Source: Diploptera punctata
Taxonomy: Eukaryota; Arthropoda; Insecta; Blattodea; Blaberidae
DNA: 64,000 bases
NCBI GenBank assembly: GCA_030220185.1
Contig: JASPKZ010008349.1
Location: forward strand, 310,001-374,000
Direction of reading: 5' to 3'
Notes under the pieces: model-generated
What the model was told of the DNA's origin: nothing
Seen by the model: the letters and a program-made list of their open reading frames with translations, nothing else
The model's database searches: none
In this document: positions 8,789 through 20,700 of the stretch, one piece after another
Position numbering within the stretch: the stretch's first letter is position 1
Layout of the letters: each line of letters starts with the position of its first letter
Program-made: the position numbers and the translations under genes

Positions 8789-11700
8789 CTGGTGGACAAA
8801 CAAACAAACACAATTGCAAAAAATCCATTCCAACAACTTACTTTCTTTTAAAATCATAGATGCAATGGGCAAGATATGTGGCACAAGGAATCTAGAGGGG
8901 AAAGTGCCCGGTAGGTAAGTCAAGAATGAGGTGGGAGAATAATATTAACCATGATTAGAGGGAGGTAAATTATACAAGGAATGATTGGAAAACATTAGCA
9001 CTAAAGCACATCCCACAATGTTTAAATTTTGGAGTAGATATGTCGATGATATAATTTGTATTGTTAAAGAAAAACATGTAGAAGATTCCCTAAAACTAAA
9101 ATTTACAGAGTACAAACATTAAATTCACCAAAAGAAATAGAAGACAATAAACAAATACCTTTTTTGGATCTTAAATTGGTCAGAAACGAAGAAAGAAGGA
9201 AAATTGAATTCGGGATTCATAGAAAAGAAACTCATACGGAAAATTTTATAAAATCAACAGGGTTCAATCCAATTGGACATAAATTAGCAGCATTTAATAG
9301 TTTAACTCATAGATTGGTAAACTTACCCTTAAACGAAGAAGATTTCAAACATGAGAAAAAACACATAATCAAAGTAGCAAGAGAAAATGGGTTTGATGAA
9401 AAAATGGTACATAAAAGGATAGAAAAGTATAAAAAACAAAAAATGATAAACAGAAGTAATCTTGAAAAAGAAGAACCACCTATGAAAAAATATAGGAAAT
9501 TCACATATCACCCCTGGGTACATAATAAATTTCAAAATATATTTGAGAAGTTTAATATTAAATTAGCACCAAAAAATAACTACAGTTTAAATAAACTAAT
9601 AAAAACCAACAAAAATGGAAAAACTGATAAAAATAAAAAGTCAGGAATATATCAAATTGAATGCATGGGTTGTGAAAAGATATATATAGGGAAAACAAAA
9701 AGAAACCTAAAAATTAGAACCAAAGAACACATAAGAAATATTAAAAATGGAGAAATTGAAAAATCTGCAGTTGCTGCTCATGTTTGGTCTGAAAAACATA
9801 ATATAAATTCAGACACTAAATTATTAAAACAGTTAGAAAATACAAAAGAGCTGACTATTTGGGAAAAAATTTATATTCAGAAGAACAGAAACAGAGTTAT
9901 GAATTTTGATATTCCGATGGAGCGTGACCTTGTTTGGAGGTTCTTTGGCCAACCACAGGATGAAGCTGACATCGACATCCAGGTGGTGCAACATAAATAA
10001 AACCAGTCTGGGAAAGCTGACGATAAAACAGAATTGTTTTGAAACATGTCCAAGAACAAATCAACATTAATATTGAGGTAAGATGTCCAGACCAAAAATA
10101 ATATAATTAAAATAACCTCAAAATATAACTTCCTAAAATTAAATATTAATATTAACCATGATTAGAGGGAGGTAAATTATACAAGGAATGATTGGAAAAC
10201 ATAAGCTCAGGAGTCCACTGCTGTGGTTCCGACGTAGCGTGCTGCCTTGTCATGCAGCGAGCTTGGGTTCGATCCCCGGTCAGGACAGTTTTTCTGGGTG
10301 AGGTTTTTCCTCACCTGTAACACAAATGTCAGGAAAACTTAAAGGCCCAAACGGTCCCCGAAATCATATGGCCATCGCAATCATCATTCATATTCATCTT
10401 AGATTAAGCTTAGGATTAGGGACTCTCCTGGCGCACCACTATCATCATCATCACCCTTCATATCATCGGGTCAACATAACCCCGTCTTGCAGGCGCCCCA
10501 ACCTCATAAGTGGGTTACAAATATGCCATGCCAGGAGAGAATACCAGGAATGTTGAAAGGCAACCTCGGGCATTTGCAAAAAAAAAAAAAAAACCTTAGC
10601 TCAGGATAATAATGCATCGAAAGCTTATGTTTGCACAGCCATAAAAGTGCCAGTGAGTTAGTTAATACATTCCGATTCCGATTGAGGGTCTTTCCACTTT
10701 TCAGCGGTTGCCCATTTACCAGCCGGCTGCTGGCCCTTCACATCCACATGTGTCAATCACAGAGGTAGATGATCAACAGCCAGTGTAGGGGTGACATGTG
10801 GTTAGCATGTTGAGTCCCCCAGCCATTATAGCTGGTTCCTCAACCTGGAGCCGCTACTTATTGTAGCTACCCAATTGCCTCACGATGCTGGGTGGGCACC
10901 GGTCCCATACTGGCCGAAATACCATGAGAAAATTTCTTCCTCCATGGAGACTCGTACCAGCGCCTCTGCGCCAAGGCTTCCTACCTTAACCGCTCGGCTA
11001 CGGCGCAGAACAATAATACACTCAAGATCCAAATTCTATATGACACTTGGAACATTAAAAAAAAACAGTAGCATGCACTAGGATTGCATTTTTTATTTCA
11101 TATTTATTGGTACCACTGATCTAGTGACTGTCTTGTTTGTTTGTGATTCTGAGGAAAATGAGTTCAAATTGGACATAAATATCCTATGTATAGGTTTTTC
11201 TGAAAGGAAAACAAAGCAGTTGTAAATTTAGGCCTATAAAAGAAACTCAACATCTGTTGTTAAGAGGATTGAAAATCAAACACTTAAATGGTATGGCCAT
11301 GTACAAAGAATGGAAAATGAAAGATGGCCAAGAAATATATACCAATGATCACCTCCTGGAAGAAATAAATGTGGCAGACCAAGATGGAAATGGAAACCTA
11401 TGTCAGAACTATAATGGATGATAGGAATTTGGAAGAGGGAGATTGGAATGATAGAGATAAATGGAAACTGAAGATGGCAAACCTATAAGTGGGGGAAAGC
11501 CGAAGAAGAAAAAAAGAACCTCAAGTGGCTTCATCGTCCTCCATGTCTGGGTCCCGAGATTGCATCTCAATTAATCCATATGGGGTTTGTGGTGGACGAA
11601 ACAGAGCCAGATAGGTTTTACCCTGGGATTTCCCCTACATACATTTCATTCCATATGCCCTTTTGATAGTGTGTTAGGCCTGGTCAGCCAGCATCTTTAT

Positions 11701-14700
11701 ATACCGTATTTACACATGTATAGACCACATCCTAGTTTTGCGATAATAAATCGGGGAAAAAAATAATTGTCTTATATTTTCACTAAGAAACAGTGCAAAA
11801 GACAGAAGTAGGCCTATGCCATTTTTAAATCTGGCAATGTTGTAAATTCCAAAGCTTTTTATGCCGGCTATGTAATAGTAAATTTGGGCTGCAGCTGAGT
11901 CAATAACACAAGGTAAAAGGGACGGTCAGTTGGTAGGTACGGTATCATTGTCATTCCTGTTCACTGTGAGTAAACATGGGTCAGTGCAGAGCAAGTTATA
12001 CCTCCAAATTCAAGCTACAAGTGATATGCTATGCAACAGAACACGGAAATAGGACAGCAGGAAGAAAGTTTGATGTGGACAAAAAAATGTGCGACAGTGA
12101 TCCAAACAAAACATGCACTTGAAAATACATCACAACATCGACAATCTTTCCACAGAAAGAAAGCGAAATATCCACAGTTAGAAAGAGTTCTCCTGGAATA
12201 CGTATGGAAAAATCTCATGCAATGAATTAAAGGCAAGTTACGGCTAGGCGATTTATGACACAGTACGACTTTGTAATTCGGCGGCATACATCAATAACAC
12301 AAAAACTTCCCGATATGTATCAGTTATCTAGTTATTTCATGTATAAGCCACACCTTAATTTTGAAACTTAATTTTAGGTAAAAACATGCGGCATATACAC
12401 GCGTAAATACGGTATGTTCACAAAGCCATAGAAGTGCCAGTTAGTTAGTTAATTCTCTCAAGATCCAAATTCTACATGACACTTGGAACATATAAAAAAA
12501 TTGTAACATGCACTAGGATTGTATTTCTTATTACATCATTTGTTGGTACCACTTATCTAGTGACTGTCTTGTTTGTTTCTGATTCTAAGGACAATGAGTT
12601 CAAATTGGACATAATTATCCTATGTATAGGTTTTTCTGGAAGAAAAATAAAGCAGTTGTAAATTTAGGCCTATAAAAGAACCTCAAGTGGGTCCAACATC
12701 CTCCACATCCGGGTCCTGAGATTGCATCTCAATCAGTCAATATGGGGTTCATGGTGGACGAAACAGAGCCAGGTAGGTTTTTACCCTGGGATTTCCCCTA
12801 CATGCATTTCATTCCATATGACCTTTTGATAGTGTGATAGGCCTGGTCAGCCAGCATCCTTATATATCACAGACCTTCACCTCATCTTGTACCTTTTTCC
12901 GGCATTATGCCAGATGCATATACAGGGTTTACTTTAAAGAAAATCAAGTCTGAGATAAATGGCCTCTTATATCAAATAAGTCCACTGCTGTGATCTAGAT
13001 GTAGTGTGCTGTCTTATCATGCAGTGGACCCAGGTTCGATTCCTGGTTGGGACAGGTTCCTGGGTGAGGTTCCTTCCTCACCTATAAGACAAATGTCAGG
13101 AAGCTTAGGGCCCAATGGTCCCCAAAAATCATCTGGCCATTATCATCCTTCACCGGTGTGGAAAGCAACGGGAAGCTACCACACCTATAATTCCCAAGTA
13201 AAGCTGCAAAGCATAGCATGAAAATGCTATCATTGCAGTGAAAGACCTGCCCTCAGGCAGAATTACAATTGATGGATATCAAATAAATTATATGAATTTG
13301 TAAAGAAAAATTAATGCATAAACTTGGATTTGATATATTCGGTCCAACAGATATGTGCCCCTAGAGCGCTGGCATCTTTCTTAGAAAAGTACATGTCAAT
13401 ACTCATACCATTTCACTGCACCCCCCTCCCACTGTATCAAACAGCAGCCACAGTAACTTATCGAGTACGGATGTTGGCAAACTTCCCCCAGTGTCATGGC
13501 TCTTGAATATTGAATAATGCAAGGTTGGAGTTGAGTTGGCAACACTGGAGTGCAAGTGCAAGAGAGAGATAGGAATGCAGGGAGGGAAATGACTTGTCGA
13601 GGCAGAAAAGGAAATAGGCTTTAGTTCACATATCTTACGGTGGCACAGATCCATTAGACAGACAATACTAGTTAGCACACAAGCGTACAAAGCTATAGGT
13701 TCAGGTCCAAATCTCAGTTCAGTTAATTTTTCTCTACAAATTAATAATTTGTCCATCATCGCGAGTATTAAATTGAATTAAAACATCAAAACTGACAGGA
13801 AGTTACAGTCCACAGACGAAGAGAAAGAAAGCACAGGACGAAGGGAGGCACGGGGAATTGCAAGCGATACAATGGCATTCTATCTGAGAATAAAGGAACA
13901 CTCATGACGTATGAAATACCTACTGCTTTCATTCACTTCGTCTGTGGACAATACACTAGCTGCTGCTGACCTCACATCCACATGTATTAACCAAAGATGG
14001 ACAATCATCCAGCTAGTATAGGGGTAATGTGTGATCAGAATGTCAGGTAACACAGTTATTAATGTTTTTATTATTAATTTAACACTTCTCATTGAAGGAT
14101 AAATTAAATTTGAAGAGAAAAATTTTCGCCCAGATCAGGACCTTTGGTTTACCATACCAATGCTCTTACTAACCAAGCTACCGGGGCGAGTTCCAATCTA
14201 GACGCAATGAGAAGTGTTAAATTAATAATAAACACATCAATAGAAGCCCTATGGCTTTTAAAAGTAGTGTTTATATTATCAATAAATGTCTTCTTAACCA
14301 AGAAGCCGCCATTTGCAAAGATGAAGCCACAGCTTCAAGCATTTGGTGCATGGAAATTACAACGTATATAAGAGAAAAATTTGCATCTAGAATGGAACTT
14401 GCCCTGGTAGCTCAGTTGGTAAGAGCACTGGTACGGTAAACCAAAGGTCCCGGGTTCGGGTGAAAATTTTTCTCTTCAAATTAATCTCAGTCATTAGTTA
14501 GTTTTCTCAACCTGGAATTGTGGCTACCGAATTCTTCATGATGCTGGATGGGCGCCAGTCCCATCCTGACCAAAATTCCATAGAAAAATCATATTTAAAG
14601 AGAAAAATTATACGCTCAGACCGGGACTTGAACCCGGGACCCTTGGTTTTCTAGTCCAAGTGCTCTACCATTTGAGCTACCTGAGCAAGTACCGATCTAA

Positions 14701-17700
14701 ACACAAATCTTTCTCTATATACGTTGTAATTGCCGCCCCAAATGCTTTGAAGCCTTTGCTTCTATCTTTGCAAATGGCGCTCCTATATTAAGAAGACATA
14801 TTTGGGAATTATACATTACATTATAAATGCCAGTACGGCTATTTTCGATGTTTTTATTATTAATTTCATACATCTCAATGATGGATAAATCATATTTAAA
14901 GAGAAAAACTTCACATAGCAAGTTTTGCAGTTCTGCACCTGGGCATAATGCCTTAAAACACTCGGCTAGGTGTATGATTAGTAGGTAATACAATGAGATA
15001 ATAATTACCGTATAGTAAATTCTTTATTCTCATCCAGCATAATGCCAGGTCAAGAAATGAGATGAAATTAAGCCTTATCATTAAAAATCATCGGAGAACA
15101 TATTGTTTAAATAACTCACCTCATAGGATTCATGCTTCCATGATATCGTGATTTCAAACATAATCATGTTCGTCAGCCATAACTCCGACTGTTGAAATTC
15201 TTCGGCCGTCAACTATTCTATTGTCACCATCTTCAGTGCTGCTATCTATGGTTGAATTTATGAACTTCGAAATCAATGTAATTTCATTAGGGATATCAAA
15301 ATTCATTGATCTATTTTTGTTTTTCTGAATGTATATGTATAAGTTTGGGAAAAAATATACATTCAGAAAAACAAAAATAGATCAATGAATTTTGATATCC
15401 CTAACGAAATTACATTGATTTCGAAGTTCATAAATTCAACCATAGATAGCAGCACTGAAGATGGTGACAATAGAATAGTTGACGGCCGAAGAATTTCAAC
15501 AGTCGGAGTTATGGCTGACGATGAACATGATTATGTTTGAAATCGCGATATCATGGAAGCATGAATCCTATGAGGTGAGTTATTTAAACAATATGTTCTC
15601 CGATGATTTTTAATGATTATACCTCATAATGTTTACTTCCCAACATTAATTAAATATAAGCCCTATCAATTAAGATCTATGATAAACATGGATGCTAGCT
15701 AATTAGGACACACATGGACAGATCAAATGAAAGTTAATAATAATTATAAGGAGAGAAAAACAGAAATATTCACCTTTCTCACTTGGACAATAGTCTCCGA
15801 AACATGACCAAATGAGAAAGTTTAGGAAAAAGTTTAGTTTAAGTTCCACAATAAATTTTCTAAGTCCTACACAATAACAGTGTGCATACGCAAAAGTTTA
15901 TAGAGTTGTCGCTAGATGGAACCACATAGCTGTGAAATCAGGATGACCAAGCTTTGTAATAAATTCCCAAACATATAAGATAAATTAAAATGTTTCATAC
16001 CTCTGCTCATAATTAATCTTCCAAGTAGATCGCGATTTCAAGGTCTTGGCGACCCCATCCTCAGTACACTCTTGACGATTGATGTTATGTCGATCGGAAG
16101 ACACTTGTTCTTTCTTCTGTTGGTGGACCGACAAACCTCTGAACCAGGTCAGAATTCGCAGGAATTTCGAAGTACATAAGTTTTTCTTTCTTGTTTTTCT
16201 AAATGTAGATTTTTTCCCAAACGTGAATTCCTTTTGTTTATCTATTTGTTTAATAATAAATATGATCTGCTTAGAAGATTGATTATGAGGAGAGGTATGA
16301 AACATTTTAATTTATTTTAAATTAAACCTCATAGTGATTATTCCTATAAAAGTTCAATTCCCAAACATTTATTGAAATGTATGTACACCAACTTCCCCCT
16401 TCCTAACCTAACAAAATAAATTACATGCATATTATTTAATGATGTGTACACTAATCTGATGTACATTAACTTGTCCCATCGGAACCTAACAAAATGAAGC
16501 GAGTGAACATCCATTTCTTAAAATATATTTTCAAATGTTGGTCATTCTGATTTCACAGATATTTCCACCATCTAGTGGAAGTTTCTTTAGTCATTCATGC
16601 ATGTGCCCAATGATTCTGCAGAACTTTGAAGAAATCATTGCATATGCAGACATATATAAATAATTTTAAAAAAATGTTATAAGTATGTTTTTATTATTAA
16701 TTTAACATTTCTCACTGAAAGATAAATTATATTTGAAGAGAAAAATTTTCGCCTAGACCGAGACTCGAACCCGGGACCTTTGGCTTGCCGGGCCAAATGA
16801 TCTACCAACTGAGCTACCTAGGCGAGTTACGATCTAGACGCACATTTTTCTCTAATAGCATTTGGTGAGAGGAAATTACAACGTATATAAGAGAAAAATT
16901 TGCATCTAGATCGTAACTCGTCTCGGTAGCTCAGTTGGTAGAGCATTTGGCCCGGCAAGTCAAAGATCCCGGGTTTGAGTCTCGGTCTAGGCAAACATTT
17001 TTCTCTTCAAATATAATTTATCTTTCAGTGGGAAATGTTAAATTAATAATAAAAACATCATTAGAAGCCTTACTAGCTTTATAAAGTAATGTTAAATTCC
17101 CAATAAATGTCTTCTTAACTAAGAAGCCGCCATTTGCAAAGATAGAAACAATGGTTTCAAAAGCATTTGGTGAGAGGGAATTACAACGTATATAAGAGAA
17201 AAATTTGCGTCTAGATTGTAACTCGCCTCAGTAGCTCAGTTGGTAGAGCATTTGGCCCGGCAAGCCAAAGGTCCCGGGTTCGAGTCTCGGTCTAGGTGAA
17301 AATTTTTCTCTTCAAATATATGTTATAAGTATATTTGTAAAAATGTTTAAAACGGTACAAAATGTCAGTAAAGATGGAAGAAGTATGTAGAGCAACAGTA
17401 TTACAAGAATATAGTATGGAAATTAATCTAAACTTGAATTGAAAGTTTTATGCTGGTTTTCAAGAACCAAACTTTCCGCAAAGAGCGACACTCAGTCCAT
17501 GTCTCCGTGGTTAATTATGTGGGTCATGCAGAACCTACTCTAACTGGCTCACTCTATTGAATATCATGTGCTACAAGATACTTATTTTAAAGAAATCTGG
17601 GAACAATTGAAAGATGAGAGCCTCAGCTTACGGAAGACGGAGATGGCATAGCCTTATGGAGCTTGGTTCTTGAATACCGGCCTATATTCACAGTTAAGAA

Positions 17701-20700
17701 GTATCAATTTCACACTCTTTATAAGTGACCTCAAATGACAATTCAGAAAGAATATTCTTAATTCCTTCTAACATGAAAATTCTAACTCCCTATTAATTAA
17801 AATAAACCTCATACTGTCACTTCCTTTAAGTATAAAGAATATAATTTATCCTTCAGTGAGAAGTGTTAAATTAATAATAAAAACATCAAAAGAAGCCCTA
17901 CTGGCTTTATAAAGTAGTGTTTAAATTTCCAATAAATGTCTTCTTAAACAAGGAGCCGCTATTTGTACGATCGAGCAAGTGCTTGTAGCATTCAGCAATC
18001 GGGAATTTACAGTGTATAAGAGAAAAATTTGCATTTAGATTGGAGTTTCTCAGGTAGATCAAAAAAATTTTAAACTGAAAATATATAAAACTATTATCCT
18101 CCCAGTTATGTTATATGGATGTGAAATATGGACTCTTAATTTAAGGGAGGAGAAAAAGATCGAGTATTTGAGAATAAAGTTCTTAGGAAAATTAAAAAAT
18201 TTATGGATCAAAGAGAGATGAACAGACAGGCAAATGGAGAAAACATCATAACAGTAAGCTACAGATCTTTATAGGAAACCTGATGTAATATGAACAGTTA
18301 AGTCTTGTAGACTGTGATGGGCAGGACATGTGGCATGAATGGGAATGAAAGAAAGGCATGGAAGCTTATTGTAGGAAAACCAGAAGGAAAAACCCAATTT
18401 GTAGACCAAGAATGAGGTGGGAGAATAATATTAACCATGATTTGAGTGAAATAGATTATACAGAAGATGATTGGAAAACATTAGCTCAGGAATAGAGATG
18501 TATGGAGAGCTTATGTCCATGTGGCCATGAACCTATAGGTTTGATAGTGTCAGTGAGTTAGTTATATTCTATACCCATTTTCTTTCATTTATATTTCAGA
18601 AATGCAGCCTTTTTATAATTCCTTAATTTCTTCACAGAACCATGGACTTTTGTTCAATGCCCAGTGTACCTAATGGGCGTTCTTGGTTACTGCAGTGGTT
18701 CAGAGGCACCCAAAGTCCTCAGCTTTCATCACTCCATCAGGCAATTCCCTTCTTCAATGAATGAATGAATCTCTTCTTATCTTATCTCATAGTTTATATT
18801 TTCTTAAACACGGGAACTGCTTTTTCAAGAGGACATCCCTCTAATTTTCAACCGATATTATGAGTCATAATATTGTTTGAAAATGAGAGGGGTGTCTTAG
18901 GGGTGACATATGGCCAGCATGTTGGGTCCCCCAGCCGTTATAGCTGGCCTTCTCAACCTGGAGTTGCTACTAATTGTAGCTACCCAAATGCCTCATTTTG
19001 CTGGGTGGGCACTGGTCTCATACTGGCCAAAATTCCATGAGAAAATTTCTTCCCCCATGGGGACTCGAATCAGCGCAAGTCCCGTAGCTCTGTGCCAAGG
19101 TTTGTTGTCTTAACCACTCGGCTACAGCGCAAGACTGGGACATGTTAAAAGGCAAATTATATAAAATGCTATCAGTATTCAATGAATAAATAAGTCACTT
19201 CATATCTTACCTCCTAGTTCATGTTCTCTTAAACACGGGAACTGCAGTTTTCAAGAGGACATCCCTATCATTTTCAACTGATATTATGACTCAGTATACT
19301 CCTTTCAACTAAAGAATAGAGTACATGTAAACAAAACTCACATGACTCAGAGCTTTTCATCGGATTATTGGGTTATATCACAAGACTATCTAGACTACAT
19401 CTGTTGTTGTTATGAGTTTGAGAGGCATTGAAAAGCTCTGAAGTCATGTGGGTTTTGTTTACATCTGCTCTGTTCCTCAGTGGTGTGCATTCAATAGCTG
19501 TCCACACATGGTCAGAAAAACATCAAAACGACTGTGTGACAGGCCAAGAAGGCCCTTGGCCCACCAGCCAGCTGCTGGACTCACATCCACATGTGTTAAT
19601 CACAGAGGTAGATGATCATGGAGCCAGTGTAGGCGGTTCCCCCAGCCATTTTAGCTGGATTTCTCAACCTGGAGTCGCTACTTATTGTAGCTACCCAAAT
19701 GCCTCATGATGCTAGATGGGCACTGGTCCCATACGGGCCGAAATTCCATGATAAAATTTCTTCCCCCCTGGGGACTTGAACCAGCGCAAGTCCCATAGCT
19801 CTGCATCAAGGCTTCTTGCCTTAACCACTTGGCTACAGTACGGGACTCTAAATTAATAAAACAAATAGAAAAATCTACAGAGCTGACATCATCATCAACA
19901 ACATTCATGGATTAAGCCCTTGTTGCTTGTTCCGGTCTCATAGATTCTCATTCAAAAAGTTGAATCCATCTCTTTTTCGGTCTACCAATGTTCCAGACCT
20001 CACAGTTTGGCAACAAAAAATCTACATTCAAAAAAACAAAAATGTGAAATTCCTGGAGAAAATGACTTAATTTGGAGGTTCTTCAGTCTAACAACAGAGG
20101 GAACAGGATGCGGCTCTTCAAGACGATACACCAATGATAGTGAAAGTATTGATGGAACCAAATAAAGGTCCCGAAACTGGTTTAATAATAAGGAGGATAT
20201 AAGGTGAAATGATACAATCTTTCTTAAATAAATAAAACTGCATTGTGTTAATTTTTAAAAGCCAATTATGAGTTAAGAAGTTTAACTGACTCAATAATTT
20301 ATTAAATGAACCTCATAGTATATGGTGAAATTAAACCTCATAGTGATTAATTCGTATAAAAGTTTAAAAAAAAATAACCTCATAGTGTTACTTCCTATTG
20401 AAATATTATATATTTATGTTGCATTGACTTCCTTCTCTCTGCAAGACTAAAACTCTTTCAAACATAGTAAGAGTTTTACGGTAGAGACTGCAGGAATTAA
20501 GTAGTTCTTGAAGAAATTAAACGTAGCCTCAACTTTGGAAATGTGTACTAACATGCAGCTTCCAAAATTCTCTCAATAAATGTGTGTGTTTCTCCTAATG
20601 CCATCCACTGCATTTAAAGTGCTTTGGGTTCCATAGTAAGTAGAGAGATGGCATTAATGTGGTTCTATTTTCAACTTACACATCACTTCTGCAGGAACAT

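Larger units (their letters stand above)
8996..10147 (+). mobile_element. 5'-truncated Penelope-like element
   Basis: Contains the end of the RT domain (FKFWSRYVDDIICIV, 9021-9066, catalytic YVDD), then a linker and a GIY-YIG endonuclease, a hammerhead motif and the terminus AACCTCAAAATATAACTTCC. It is flanked by a 55-bp exact direct repeat of LINE-A sequence, which looks like a long target-site duplication. One frameshift lies near 9117, between the RT part and the downstream frame. Confidence 0.9.
15080..15655. mobile_element. PLE fold-back element, nearly perfect palindrome
   Basis: Arms meet at about 15345. Both carry the MNFDIP-type coding tail, a GATAGCAGCACTGAAGATGG segment and a hammerhead motif. 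The right end is TAATGTTTACTTCCCAACAT. Arm identity is very high, so it is a young fold-back. Confidence 0.88.

Noticed and set aside
13403..13759. 118-codon minus frame as a host gene
   Set aside because: No recognisable domain, no splice context, and it lies in APC7 intron 9 near old SINE scraps.
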